DNA of 64,000 nt from Thiodiazotropha sp050291245 (lineage in GTDB: Bacteria; Pseudomonadota; Gammaproteobacteria; Chromatiales; Chromatiaceae). The translations under genes and the position numbers were made by a program. The notes below the pieces were generated by a model. It did not search any database. It was not told the DNA's origin and saw only the letters and a program-made list of their open reading frames with translations. The DNA is taken from assembly GCA_050291245.1 (NCBI GenBank), contig JBNKJP010000012.1:186001-250000 (forward strand). Direction: 5' to 3'. Shown here in pieces: positions 7,921 to 17,315 of this stretch (its first letter is position 1; every line of letters starts with the position of its first letter).

Positions 7921-9111
7921 TCACAGGCTGTCAAGCCCCCGGGACAAATCCCGTTTAATATCTGACAGATTCTCCAACCCTACCGCGACACGGATCAAAC
8001 CGTTACCTATGCCCACTTCACTGCGCTGCTCCGCTGTCAGGCGTCCGTGGGTGGTGGTTGCCGGATGGGTAATGGTGGTCTTCACGTCACCCAGATTGGC
8101 GGTGATGGAGAGCATACGGGTCTCGTCCACAACCCGCCAAGCCGCGGTCTGGCCACCTTTGACGTCAAACGCCAGAATGCCACCCGGTGCTTTCTGCTGC
8201 CGGATAGCCAGATTGTTCTGGGGATGACTCGAGAGCCCCGGATAATAAACCCGTTCCACCTGGGGATGCTGGTCGAGCCACTCCGCCAACAGTTGAGCAT
8301 TACGTGAGTGGGCCTGCATGCGCAGATTCAGGGTCTCCAAACCCTTCAGAAACACCCAGGCATTGAAAGGACTCATCGACGGACCGGCGGTTCTCAACAC
8401 ACCGTACACCGCCTCGCCAACCAGGGTTTCACTACCTACAACGGCTCCGCCCAGACAACGTCCCTGACCATCCAGATATTTGGTTGCGGAATGCACCACG
8501 ATATCCGCGCCCAGACTCAGAGGTTGTTGCAGGGCAGGCGTGCAAAAACAGTTGTCGACCACTAACAGGGCCTGATGGGCATGGGCCAGATCCGCGAGTT
8601 GTTTGATATCGGCGATCTCTGTCAGGGGGTTGGATGGAGTTTCCAGGAATAACAGCCGGGTATTCGGACGCATGGCCGATTGCCAGGCGGAGAGCTCATC
8701 CACTGGTACATAGCTGGTTTCTATACCGAAACGGGACAGATATTTATCGAACAGCATCGTCGTACTACCGAATATACTGCGTGACGAAACCAGATGATCT
8801 CCGGACTGCAGCAGGCCCATGCAGGTTGCGAGAATCGCCGACATACCCGAAGCGGTAGCAACACAGCGCTCACCGCCTTCCAGGGCCGCGAGACGTTGTT
8901 CGAACATCCTGACCGTCGGATTGGTAAAGCGGGCGTAGATGTTCCCGGGTTCGTCACCACTAAACCGGGCTGCCGCCTCGGCGGCGCTACTGAACACGAA
9001 ACTGGATGTGGTAAAGATCGGTTCCCCGTGTTCCCCCTCCGGGGTACGGTGATGGCCACTGCGAATGGCCAGGGTATCGAACCCCAGTCCCGGATCTTGA
9101 TTCTCCTCCAT
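7921..9111 (-). CDS. metZ: O-succinylhomoserine sulfhydrylase
   Basis: PLP enzyme of the Cys/Met metabolism family that makes homocysteine from O-succinylhomoserine and sulfide (direct sulfhydrylation in methionine synthesis). 396 residues. PLP-binding Lys211 in SATKYLDGQGR; phosphate-binding ASGMSAILA at 88-96; the start GFDTLAIRSGHHRTPEGEH and ARFTNPTVRMFEQRLAALEG are typical of MetZ rather than MetB. In Pseudomonas and relatives metZ follows purF; here purF and cvpA are not adjacent and the upstream neighbour is gshA, 160 nt away. Confidence 0.93.
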   Translation of the reverse strand: MEENQDPGLGFDTLAIRSGHHRTPEGEHGEPIFTTSSFVFSSAAEAAARFSGDEPGNIYARFTNPTVRMFEQRLAALEGGERCVATASGMSAILATCMGLLQSGDHLVSSRSIFGSTTMLFDKYLSRFGIETSYVPVDELSAWQSAMRPNTRLLFLETPSNPLTEIADIKQLADLAHAHQALLVVDNCFCTPALQQPLSLGADIVVHSATKYLDGQGRCLGGAVVGSETLVGEAVYGVLRTAGPSMSPFNAWVFLKGLETLNLRMQAHSRNAQLLAEWLDQHPQVERVYYPGLSSHPQNNLAIRQQKAPGGILAFDVKGGQTAAWRVVDETRMLSITANLGDVKTTITHPATTTHGRLTAEQRSEVGIGNGLIRVAVGLENLSDIKRDLSRGLDSL

Positions 9112-9271
9112 ACTTTCGTCCTCACAACCTGTTGATTATCAGTATTTGAACCCGGCAACCCGAGCCTGGTGTAGTGTCCTATACTAGTGTATCACGCATG
9201 GGTTAAAGACCGGCCGTAACAACCGCCACCCATTCCGGCGAAGCGGCAGGGTAGCGGAGAGCGACCCATGG

Positions 9272-10879
9272 TTATCGAGACACTTCCTGGGCAAGGGGTG
9301 AATCGATCTGCTGCGCGAAATAGGATTCCAGAAATTCATCAAAACTCATCGCGTCCGCCGCCTCGATCTCATGTTGACGATGTTGGGAATCATCCGCTTC
9401 CTGCACAAGAAGCCGCTGGACCGTATCCGAACCCGCCTGATGGGTGAAATAGTGCCGGTGCTGCTTGGAGATGCGATGCGCGAATTCGAAAAAGCTCTCG
9501 CTCCGACTTCGCATCTCAGCGAGCATTTGCGCAGATGGTGTCAGGTCGGCATCCATCAGTTTCTGTTTCTGCAGCATCAGACTGTGTGCATAGGGTTTGT
9601 GCGCATTTCCCTGATCCAGGATTTCACACAAAGGTGCCAACTCATTGCAAATCTCCAGCCCCCATTGCCGAAGCGAACAGCGCTGGTCCAGTCGACGCAG
9701 TTTGAGGTCGGGATCCCGCCCGTTGTGCGCCGCGGCCAATTCGTTCCAGTCGATCGCATGTTGTTCCGCCACATTGATCGGAGGACTTTCATGGAGTATC
9801 GAAAATAACATCAGGGCTTCAATGAAGTACACCTGCTCTTCAGCGATTCCCAGGGGATGAAAGGGATTGACGTCCAATGAGCGAAGTTCCACATAACGAA
9901 CCCCTCTGCTCTGCAGGGCATGAATCGGCTTTTCCATCATCTCAGGAATCTGTTTGGGGCGAACAGTACTGTAATATTCGTTTTCGACCTGAAGTATGTT
10001 CGCATTCAACTGCTCATACTGACCGTCCACTTTGACTCCAATTGCCTGATAGATCGGACAGGGCGTTTCAATGGCGCGGGAGAGTGTCTCGATGTAGGCA
10101 TTGAGACAGTCATAGCAGGCCTTGATACCGGTACCCTCCTCCTTGCTGTTCTGGTAACCGATATCCCCCATGCGCAGTGAGGTTGCGTAGGGTTCATAGT
10201 AGGTATGCGGATCGAACTCCTGCAGTGTGGTGGGACGTCCACCCAGAAACGATTTGCAGACGGCTGGCGAAGCACCGAAAAGATAGGGTATCAACCATCC
10301 GATACGCTGCAGGTTCCGCAGCATGCCGAAATAGGCTTCTGAGATAAAATCCCGGCTGGAACCCGTGCCGCCCTCAAGTTGCTGGTAAAACTCCCAGAAA
10401 TCCTGTGGCAGGGAGTAGTTGAAGTGTACTCCTGCAATGACCTGCATCACCCGACCATAACGGTGACCCAGACCGCGACGATAGACTGTTTTCATCAACC
10501 CGGCATTGGAATGTCCGTACTGAGCGATGGGAATCTGGCTATCCCCTTCTACCAGGCAGGGCATACTGGCGGACCAGAGAATCTCATCGTCGAGGTGTCG
10601 ATGTAAGAAGTGGTGTGCCTCAAACAGGAAATTCAGCACTTGCGCACGATTCGCCGAGGGAGGTGTGATGATCTCGGTCAGTGCCTCGGAATAGTCCGTG
10701 GTGATGTAACGGTTTGTCAGAGGCGAGCCGAGGGGAGCAGGATGGTTTTTTTGGGATATGCAACCCTTCGGCGAAACCCTCAGCCCCTCCTTTTCGAGGC
10801 CGATCAGTCCGTCTTTCAGCAGCCCGAGGTAACCGGCCTGGCTAAAACCGTTCAAACGATTATGAAGTGTTGAGTACAA
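9272..10879 (-). CDS. gshA: glutamate-cysteine ligase (proteobacterial type)
   Basis: First enzyme of glutathione synthesis: ATP-dependent coupling of Glu and Cys through the gamma-carboxylate. 535 residues, slightly longer than the E. coli enzyme (518). Seen: GLEKEGLRVSPKG at the N-terminus, TDYSEALTEIITPP, the FNYSLP region, and YVELRSLDVNPFHPLGI. The likely start is TTG at 10879, supported by GGAA about 6 nt upstream; no ATG fits the conserved N-terminus. It has its own gap on both sides (160 and 170 nt), so it is probably monocistronic. Confidence 0.96.
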   Translation of the reverse strand: MYSTLHNRLNGFSQAGYLGLLKDGLIGLEKEGLRVSPKGCISQKNHPAPLGSPLTNRYITTDYSEALTEIITPPSANRAQVLNFLFEAHHFLHRHLDDEILWSASMPCLVEGDSQIPIAQYGHSNAGLMKTVYRRGLGHRYGRVMQVIAGVHFNYSLPQDFWEFYQQLEGGTGSSRDFISEAYFGMLRNLQRIGWLIPYLFGASPAVCKSFLGGRPTTLQEFDPHTYYEPYATSLRMGDIGYQNSKEEGTGIKACYDCLNAYIETLSRAIETPCPIYQAIGVKVDGQYEQLNANILQVENEYYSTVRPKQIPEMMEKPIHALQSRGVRYVELRSLDVNPFHPLGIAEEQVYFIEALMLFSILHESPPINVAEQHAIDWNELAAAHNGRDPDLKLRRLDQRCSLRQWGLEICNELAPLCEILDQGNAHKPYAHSLMLQKQKLMDADLTPSAQMLAEMRSRSESFFEFAHRISKQHRHYFTHQAGSDTVQRLLVQEADDSQHRQHEIEAADAMSFDEFLESYFAQQIDSPLAQEVSR

Positions 10880-10948
10880 ACTGATTCCAAGAAAGAACGG
10901 ATGTCGGGCAGTGTCTTGTCAGGTCTTTGACAATCCAGAATACTCACC

Positions 10949-10976
10949 CGGTCATCCGAATTAATACGGATGGCCG
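10949..10976 (-). terminator. hairpin between prc and gshA (weak terminator candidate)
   Basis: Stem of ten pairs with one wobble (CGGTCATCCG, 8-nt loop, CGGATGGCCG) downstream of prc and upstream of gshA on the minus strand. There is no T-run after it, so it may be a processing or attenuation hairpin rather than an intrinsic terminator. Confidence 0.35.
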
Positions 10977-11049
10977 AGTGAATTAGTTTACTGGTAATGA
11001 TGCTCTTTCGATAGACCCTCTGCAGACAGATGCTTGGTCGAAAGTGTTT

Positions 11050-13173
11050 TTAACGCATCACTGCCAAGGGCGCCTTGGAACGAATTGAATCCACCAGAAT
11101 GCGCGCGGCCTCGTTGAGTTCGATACGATGAGCCGCCTCCATCTCCTTCTCATCAGGATCATCGTCCCTATCCGATTGATCCGATGCTTTGATGGCATTC
11201 ATTCCCTGGGATACCCGGAACCGGTTCTTGAGCAGCAACCGTTCATGTTCACGATTATCCCATTCGTTACGGCGTTTTTTCTCAAGCAAACTCACTTCTT
11301 TGCGTTTATCGAGTTCGGAAAAACGCTTCCCCTGATCAATCAACATCTCGAATCCGGGATCCTTTTCGATACGGTGTTGATGGTGTTCGAGCAAGACCAA
11401 GGATGTTTCCGAACCTTTGACCTTGAAATGAGCCGGGTCGATATGCGCCCAGGGCAAGGCGTTGTCCAGTGATCGTTCGCCATAATCTTGAGAAAACCGC
11501 GCAGTGGGAAATTGGATATCGGGAATCACTCCCCGGTGCTGGGTGCTTCCACCATTGATCCTAAAGAATTGTGCCATGGTCAAGCGAAGCCGCCCAAGGT
11601 CCTTGTTACGACCTGGCACGAACCGGCTCAGGTCGACCATGGTCTGTACCGTACCCTTGCCGTAGGTGGGTTCACCAATCACGATACCCCGTTTGTAATC
11701 CTGGATGGCACCGGCGAAGATCTCGGAGGCCGAAGCACTGTTGCGGTCCACAAGAACGGCCAACGGACCGTCGTAAGCGATATCCTGATCGGGATCCTGC
11801 TCGACCTCAACCTTGCCCATCGCATCTTTAATTTGAACCACCGGTCCGGAGTCGATGAACAATCCCGTCAGTTCCGTCGCCTCGGAGAGTGAACCGCCTC
11901 CATTTTCACGAAGATCAATCACGATACCGCTGACGCCCTGTTGTTTCAGTTTCGCCAGCAGGTCACGAACATCCCTCGTGGTGCTGCGAAAATCCTCCTC
12001 ACCCCGGGCTTCGGCCCCGAAATCCCGGTAAAAGGTGGGCACTTCGATCACCCCGATGTGATAGTTCTCCATTCCATCGAGATCCTCGATGATGTAGCTC
12101 TTGGCCGCCTGATCCTCAAGTTTGATCTTGTTGCGAACCAGTGTAATGGTTTTACGCTTCCGACCGTCCCCCTTGGGTAGAACCTCGAGTTGTACCACGG
12201 AACCCTTGGGGCCGCGTATCTGCTCCACAACATCCTGCAGCCGCCATCCGACGATGTCCTGGATTCGACTTTCGAGTCCCTGGCCGACACCGACAATCCG
12301 GTCCCCGGCATGCAGCTGGTCACTGAGCTCAGCCGGTCCACCTATGATGGTTTTCTGGACGACCGTATACCCATCCTCGTCCTTCAGAACCGCACCGATT
12401 CCCTCCAGGGAAAGACTCATGCTGATGTCGAAATTTTCCGAGGTACTGGGGGACATGTAACTGGTATGCGGTTCCAGACTGTAGGTATAGGCGTTGATGA
12501 AGGCCTGGAAAACATCGGTACTGTTGAACTGCTCGACCCGGCTGAGCAGGCGCTCGTAACGGCTCTTCAACGTATCCCGGATCTCGTCATCCGATTTATC
12601 CATCAGTCGCAGGTCGAGAAAATCATTCTTCACCCGTTTGCGCCAGATATCCTCGAGTTCCGCCCGGGTCTGGGCCCAGGGTTCGTCCTTGCGCTTGAAT
12701 ACATAGGTTTCGTCGAGGGTGAAATCAAACTTCCCGTCAACCAGCTTGAGAGCATGTGTCACCGCTTCATTGACCCGTTTTCGGTACAGACGGAAGATCT
12801 CGAAACCGGGATCGATGCGGGCATTCTTCAGGTAGTCGTCCAGCTTGTCCCGGTAGTTGGAAAACTGGGCGATATCTTTGGCCAGAAAAAATGTGCGATT
12901 CGGATCCAGTTCATCGAAATAACGTTCCAAGATCGCTTTGGACATGGCATCGTCCAAAGCCACATCTTTGTAATGGTATTTTTCGATAACCTTGACGATG
13001 ACGCTGGCAGTCTGCTGCAGCTCAGGCGTCGACTGGAGTTCTTCAATCGGTACGAGCTGCCGACTGGCCCAGGAAGACAGGGACACGGCGAACAGAAGCA
13101 CGCCCCCAAACAAACCTCTAACTACCCGATATTTCATGTATTTACCTGGTTTCATGGCACTCGACATAATCAC
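11050..13173 (-). CDS. prc: tail-specific carboxy-terminal processing protease (S41)
   Basis: Periplasmic serine protease that trims or degrades proteins from the C-terminus; in E. coli it acts on FtsI and, with NlpI, on MepS. 707 residues from a GTG at 13173 preceded by AGGGG 7 nt upstream. An ATG at 13137 (MKYRVVRG, with AGG 7 nt upstream) gives a neater signal peptide and may be the real start. PDZ domain about 245-335; catalytic Ser481 in NSASASE and Lys506 in YGKGTVQ; N-terminal helical and C-terminal DUF3340-like regions flank the core. Monocistronic by spacing. Confidence 0.95.
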   Translation of the reverse strand: MIMSSAMKPGKYMKYRVVRGLFGGVLLFAVSLSSWASRQLVPIEELQSTPELQQTASVIVKVIEKYHYKDVALDDAMSKAILERYFDELDPNRTFFLAKDIAQFSNYRDKLDDYLKNARIDPGFEIFRLYRKRVNEAVTHALKLVDGKFDFTLDETYVFKRKDEPWAQTRAELEDIWRKRVKNDFLDLRLMDKSDDEIRDTLKSRYERLLSRVEQFNSTDVFQAFINAYTYSLEPHTSYMSPSTSENFDISMSLSLEGIGAVLKDEDGYTVVQKTIIGGPAELSDQLHAGDRIVGVGQGLESRIQDIVGWRLQDVVEQIRGPKGSVVQLEVLPKGDGRKRKTITLVRNKIKLEDQAAKSYIIEDLDGMENYHIGVIEVPTFYRDFGAEARGEEDFRSTTRDVRDLLAKLKQQGVSGIVIDLRENGGGSLSEATELTGLFIDSGPVVQIKDAMGKVEVEQDPDQDIAYDGPLAVLVDRNSASASEIFAGAIQDYKRGIVIGEPTYGKGTVQTMVDLSRFVPGRNKDLGRLRLTMAQFFRINGGSTQHRGVIPDIQFPTARFSQDYGERSLDNALPWAHIDPAHFKVKGSETSLVLLEHHQHRIEKDPGFEMLIDQGKRFSELDKRKEVSLLEKKRRNEWDNREHERLLLKNRFRVSQGMNAIKASDQSDRDDDPDEKEMEAAHRIELNEAARILVDSIRSKAPLAVMR

Positions 13174-13319
13174 AATTCAGCCCCTAACGGGTTAATTTCA
13201 ATACGAATTCGACTTTTTTTCCAGTATTCTGGTTCCGTAGTAACCGAAAAGCAAAACCAGATCACTGGTTTTGGACCAATTTGCGCCCTCAGGGCAGCCA
13301 CCGGATCGGGATCAGACAA

Positions 13320-14180
13320 TCAAAAACCCCGATGCAACCCCTGCACGACATCGAGATAGCCGACAGTTTCAGGATCAATATTCCCATGACGAATGAGAAA
13401 ATCGATCACCACCAGATTGCAGTTGGGTTTGAACTCATCGGTTTCCGCAACCCATTGGAGGACCTCATCCACAGGGACGAGTCGGAACTCCGCAACCTCC
13501 CCATCGGTATTGAAGGGCACGAACTCGGGTGGCAGTTCCAGATCGTAGCAGTAGAGGGTGTCCGGCTTCAGGCCCACGGAAGTCTCCCGGCAATAGGACA
13601 AAGCACCCACCGGCTTGGCCCTGTCGGCCAGATCCGGTGGAATACCGGCCTCCTCCATGCATTCCTTTCGTAAGTTATCCCGCAGTGACAAACCATAAGG
13701 CAGTCCACCGGCAACCATGTTGTCCAGACGATTGGGGAAATTGACCCGATCGGCCGAACGGCGCGCGATCCACAGAGAGAGATCCCGGCCCTCGCGCACG
13801 TATCCGTTCATGTGTTGACCGTATGCCCGCAATCCAAAATAGGGTGCCGCCGCCCGATCGATGGTTGCAATCGAACCTTCCCGGCCTGTATGCGTAACGG
13901 GATATCTCTCACCCTGTCGATGGGTCATGACCCCCTTGCGAAGAAGCGCATCCACCACTTCATCAAGAATCCGACTGCGGGTCTCGAAACGGTCGAATTT
14001 TTCCTTCAGGTGGATGCCATCCGACTTTGATTCGAAATATTCCGGCCACTCTGAAAGTGCAGACCAGACAGGTTCCTTGAGATATCCGATACGCCGGGAG
14101 GCAAAGAAAAACCCTCTGAAATTCTCCCTTTTCCACTGATTCAGATGGGTAATGTGGCGATGTAATCCCTGCAAATTCAT
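13320..14180 (-). CDS. DUF4743-Nudix hydrolase
   Basis: 286 residues from ATG at 14180; a longer open frame starts at a TTG with an unlikely N-terminus. N-terminal DUF4743-type region (about 1-115) and a C-terminal Nudix fold. The Nudix box (158-180, GGLPYGLSL...KECMEEAGI) keeps the catalytic EExG core but has Leu and Lys in place of the usual first Glu and the Arg, as I recall for this subfamily. Fungal and plant relatives remove oxidised, toxic thiamine diphosphate analogues, so a thiamine-damage role is plausible. Divergent from the SDR-DoxX operon, 234 nt away. Confidence 0.85.
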   Translation of the reverse strand: MNLQGLHRHITHLNQWKRENFRGFFFASRRIGYLKEPVWSALSEWPEYFESKSDGIHLKEKFDRFETRSRILDEVVDALLRKGVMTHRQGERYPVTHTGREGSIATIDRAAAPYFGLRAYGQHMNGYVREGRDLSLWIARRSADRVNFPNRLDNMVAGGLPYGLSLRDNLRKECMEEAGIPPDLADRAKPVGALSYCRETSVGLKPDTLYCYDLELPPEFVPFNTDGEVAEFRLVPVDEVLQWVAETDEFKPNCNLVVIDFLIRHGNIDPETVGYLDVVQGLHRGF

Positions 14181-14327
14181 AGCTCTGACTTCTGTTCCAA
14201 ACAACCGTTTCTCAAGACACTTGGGTTTGAAAGCCGCCCATTTTCTTCCTTGCAATGTAACTGATACACCCCGGACACCACAAACCGAATATACCGCTTC
14301 GATCTCGATTGCGATGCAAACGCTCTG

Positions 14328-14373
14328 TTGACAGCCGGCGATAATTACACTAATTTCTGTTTATACTGAAATT
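14328..14373 (+). promoter_or_regulatory. sigma70-like promoter with overlapping inverted repeat
   Basis: TTGACA at 14328-14333, 17-nt spacer, TAATTT at 14351-14356. A 6-bp inverted repeat AATTTC/GAAATT with a 10-nt centre (14352-14373) covers the -10 element and looks like an operator for the SDR-DoxX operon starting at 14415. The regulator is not encoded nearby. Confidence 0.5.
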
Positions 14374-14414
14374 ACTGATCATTCATAATTTCATTAATCA
14401 CCAGGAGTAACCTC

Positions 14415-15701
14415 ATGAGAATTCTGATCACAGGTGGTAACGGATTCATCGGCCGTCATCTGGTTGCAACACTGAGTGCGAGAGGCCACCAGGTCGTAGC
14501 GGGCGTTCACGGGAGATCACCCGGCACTCCGGGAGCGGAAGGATCCTCAAGCATGAGCATCGATTTCACAACCGATAGCCATACCCATGCCTGGCGACAA
14601 CGTCTGTGCGGATTCGATGTGGTTATCAATAGCGTCGGGATTGTCCGCGAACACGGCAAACAGACCTTTGAAACACTGCATACAAAAGCACCGATCGCCC
14701 TGTTCCGTGCCTGTCAGCAATCCGGAGTAAAGCGGGTCATCCAGATATCTGCCCTTGGAGCAGCACCCAATGCCAGCAGTCGCTATCATCGCAGCAAGTG
14801 GCAGGCAGACGACTATCTGAGCACACTGAATCTCGACTGGGTGGTCATCCGTCCATCCATCATCTATGGCCCGGGCGCGAAGAGCATGATGTTCTTCAAA
14901 ACCCTTTCGGTGCTCCCCCTTGTCCCGCTCATAGGGGATGGCACGCAGTCCATACAACCGATCCATATCGATGATTTCTGTAAAGTGATCGTTCAGGCAA
15001 TCGAGTCGCCAGAACTGGCGCGAAAACAGATCGACATCGTCGGACCTGAACCCCTTCAATACCGAGCGCTCATGCGTCAGTTGCGACTTTGGCATGGCTT
15101 GGGTGAACCCAAATTCCTCAAACTGCCGGATCGGCTGGCATACCTTCTTGCCGGGTGTTTCAGCTGGAACCGGGAACTACCCATGAGCCCAGAAACCGTG
15201 GGAATGCTGATCTCGGGAAATACCGGCGATGTGCGTGAAACTGCCGAAATCTTGAAAGCCAAACCCTCCCGATTAGAGTCGTGGCTCAGGGAAACACCGA
15301 GCGAAACCTCCGACCGATGGTACGCAAGACTCTATTTTGTACGCATACTGTTACGCATCGCGATCGGTTTTGTCTGGCTCCATACGGGCTTGATCTCAAT
15401 ATTCGCAGTACCTTCGACCCACAGTTTCGGCTTATTGCAGCAGGTCGGCATCCCCTCCCAAGCCGCCCCACTATTTTTGTATGGCGCATCCTTGCTCGAC
15501 ATAGCTCTGGGTCTGGCCACGCTGTTTGCCTACCGCATCCAATGGATTGGCGGGTTCCAGATGATGATGATCATGGGCTACAGCACCATCATCACCCTGT
15601 TTCTTCCCGAGTACTGGTTTCAACCCTTTGGCCCGATCAGCAAGAATCTGCCTTTATTGGTGAGCACCTACATCATGATGATCCTGGAGAAAAGAACATG
15701 A
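14415..15701 (+). CDS. SDR/NmrA-like NAD(P)-binding protein fused to a DoxX-like membrane domain
   Basis: 428 residues. N-terminal extended-SDR/epimerase-like Rossmann domain: GGNGFIGRHL at 7-16, the active-site-like YHRSKWQ, and VVIRPSIIYGPG. From about residue 305 to the end it becomes hydrophobic with about four membrane helices of DoxX type (IAIGFVWLHTGLISIF, then PLFLYGASLLDIALGL). A quinone- or lipid-linked reductase at the inner membrane is a reasonable guess; the substrate is unknown. GGAG about 8 nt before the ATG. Its stop overlaps the ATG of the DUF2269 gene (ATGA), so the two are translationally coupled. Confidence 0.87.
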   Translation: MRILITGGNGFIGRHLVATLSARGHQVVAGVHGRSPGTPGAEGSSSMSIDFTTDSHTHAWRQRLCGFDVVINSVGIVREHGKQTFETLHTKAPIALFRACQQSGVKRVIQISALGAAPNASSRYHRSKWQADDYLSTLNLDWVVIRPSIIYGPGAKSMMFFKTLSVLPLVPLIGDGTQSIQPIHIDDFCKVIVQAIESPELARKQIDIVGPEPLQYRALMRQLRLWHGLGEPKFLKLPDRLAYLLAGCFSWNRELPMSPETVGMLISGNTGDVRETAEILKAKPSRLESWLRETPSETSDRWYARLYFVRILLRIAIGFVWLHTGLISIFAVPSTHSFGLLQQVGIPSQAAPLFLYGASLLDIALGLATLFAYRIQWIGGFQMMMIMGYSTIITLFLPEYWFQPFGPISKNLPLLVSTYIMMILEKRT

Positions 15702-16174
15702 ACGAATATCTGCTGGTGAAATGGATCCATATCCTCAGTGCGACCCTGCTTTTCGGAACCGGTTTGGGAAGCGCCTTTTATAAATGGCTCACCGATCGAA
15801 GCGGTGACCTCCACGCCATTGCGGTAACCAATCGATTGGTTGTGATTGCCGATTGGCTCATCACCACACCAACGGTGCTCATACAGCCTGTCAGCGGACT
15901 CTGGTTGTTGCATCTGATGGACATACCCCTGAATCAGGGATGGGTGATCTTAACGATCATCCTGTATGCCATCGCCGGAATCTGCTGGCTGCCGGTTGTC
16001 TGGCTGCAGATCCGGATGCGGAATATGGCGCAGCAAGCCTGCCAACGCAACTTGAAACTTGGAGAACAATATCAACATCTGGCCGACATCTGGTTCATTC
16101 TTGGAATCCCAGCCTTCACGGCCATGGTCGTGATCTATTTTCTGATGGTGTTTAAACCGACATTTCTAGCTTGA
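15698..16174 (+). CDS. DUF2269 family integral membrane protein
   Basis: 158 residues and four predicted membrane helices (LLVKWIHILSATLLFGTGLG near the N-terminus, then about 45-75, 85-112 and 128-152). The conserved His near the N-terminus (KWIHILSA) is typical for the family. Start at 15698 overlaps the SDR-DoxX stop by 4 nt. Function unknown; DoxX plus DUF2269 suggests a small membrane redox or lipid-modifying assembly, which is inference. Confidence 0.85.
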   Translation: MNEYLLVKWIHILSATLLFGTGLGSAFYKWLTDRSGDLHAIAVTNRLVVIADWLITTPTVLIQPVSGLWLLHLMDIPLNQGWVILTIILYAIAGICWLPVVWLQIRMRNMAQQACQRNLKLGEQYQHLADIWFILGIPAFTAMVVIYFLMVFKPTFLA

Positions 16175-16184
16175 GGGAACGTAC

Positions 16185-16829
16185 ATGCATTCAAACAAAC
16201 AGGAACCCGTAATAAAAAAGGCCTTAGGAAATGAATGGAAAAAACTGGCGCCCGCGGTCAAACGACATTATGACCTGAATCCGGAGTCCCAGGACAGCCT
16301 AACCCTTGTGGGGATCATGAACGAGGTCTACCACTCACCCGTGGCCAAGTTGTTTGTCCTTGTAGGTAGGATATTCGGAGCACTGGTTTCCCAACAGGGG
16401 GTAGAGATCGCGACCGTGGTTCGAAACCTGGCTCAAACCCGCGAAGAAAACATGTTGATGTGGCATCGAACCCTCTATTTTCATGACAAGGAACCCGTCA
16501 TTTTCGAATCGCGCATGGTTACGGAAAATCCGAATGAGGTCATTGAATTCGTGAAGTTTGGCATGGGTATTCGCATGAAGCTGTCGGTTGTCGACCAGGC
16601 CCTGGTCTATCGCGGCATCAGTTACTTGTGGAAAATCGCCGGCTTCTCGATCCCTCTACCCAACTGGCTGCTGCTGGGAGAGGCCGAGATTATCGAAAGC
16701 GCCTGCGCCGACGACAAAGTACAGCTCGATTTCAAAATCCGCCATCCCCTGCTCGGCACCACTTTTCGATACTCCGGAACGTTCAGCATTACGGAAAGAG
16801 TTTGCGATGTGTCGAATATTGATGGGTGA
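16185..16829 (+). CDS. DUF4166 domain protein
   Basis: 214-residue soluble protein. The N-terminal part (about 10-70) has LAPAVKRHYDL, and the C-terminal beta-rich part (about 85-205) has MLMWHRTLYFHDKEPVIFES and EFVKFGMGIRMKLSV. I assign it to DUF4166, which is often encoded with SDR or DoxX proteins; no enzymatic motif is visible. It starts 11 nt after the DUF2269 stop, with GAGG upstream, so it belongs to the same operon. Confidence 0.78.
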   Translation: MHSNKQEPVIKKALGNEWKKLAPAVKRHYDLNPESQDSLTLVGIMNEVYHSPVAKLFVLVGRIFGALVSQQGVEIATVVRNLAQTREENMLMWHRTLYFHDKEPVIFESRMVTENPNEVIEFVKFGMGIRMKLSVVDQALVYRGISYLWKIAGFSIPLPNWLLLGEAEIIESACADDKVQLDFKIRHPLLGTTFRYSGTFSITERVCDVSNIDG

Positions 16830-16918
16830 GATAACAAACTGCGCTTTGTGTTTGATGAAATTCAATGTTATTAATCCCAAACTTTGTTGGAATGCGGGCA
16901 CTTAAAACAGGAGGCAAT

Positions 16919-17308
16919 ATGTACGAATTTAACACTGAAATCGATCTCCCCTTTGAACAGGCCGTGGAGCGCGTCAAAGAGGTCCTCATGAGCGAACATC
17001 TGGGAGTTGTCAGCGATGTGGACGTTCAGGCCATCTTCAAAAATAAAATGGATAAATCCATTCCGGCTTACCACATTTACGGCGCGTGCAACCCAGGGCT
17101 TGCGGATCGGGTCATCCGTGACGAACCGAACGCCGGCACTCTGCTGCCTTGCAATTTCATCATGCGTGAGGCTGAAAACGGTAAGGTCGTGGTGAGTTTC
17201 ATGGACCCGGTGACCATCCTGGCGCACTGTACCACCGATGAGCCGAAGCAGGTTGCCGTGGAAGCCAAGGAAAAGTTACTGCGGGTGGTCGAAAAACTGA
17301 ACGCCTGA
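16919..17308 (+). CDS. DUF302 family protein
   Basis: 129 residues from the ATG at 16919, which has an excellent ribosome-binding site (AGGAGG, 4 nt spacing). The fold is the small DUF302 domain: EIDLPFEQAVERVKEVLMSE, AYHIYGACNPGLADRVI, AGTLLPCNFIMRE, and VVSFMDPVTIL. Biochemical role unknown; some relatives occur with sulfur or heme metabolism genes. It is 89 nt downstream of the DUF4166 gene and converges on nudB with only a few bases between. Confidence 0.85.
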   Translation: MYEFNTEIDLPFEQAVERVKEVLMSEHLGVVSDVDVQAIFKNKMDKSIPAYHIYGACNPGLADRVIRDEPNAGTLLPCNFIMREAENGKVVVSFMDPVTILAHCTTDEPKQVAVEAKEKLLRVVEKLNA

Positions 17309-17315
17309 TCAGGAC

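Noticed and set aside
12190..13359. 389-codon open frame on the plus strand
   Set aside because: Antisense of prc; GC-rich third positions create the long frame.
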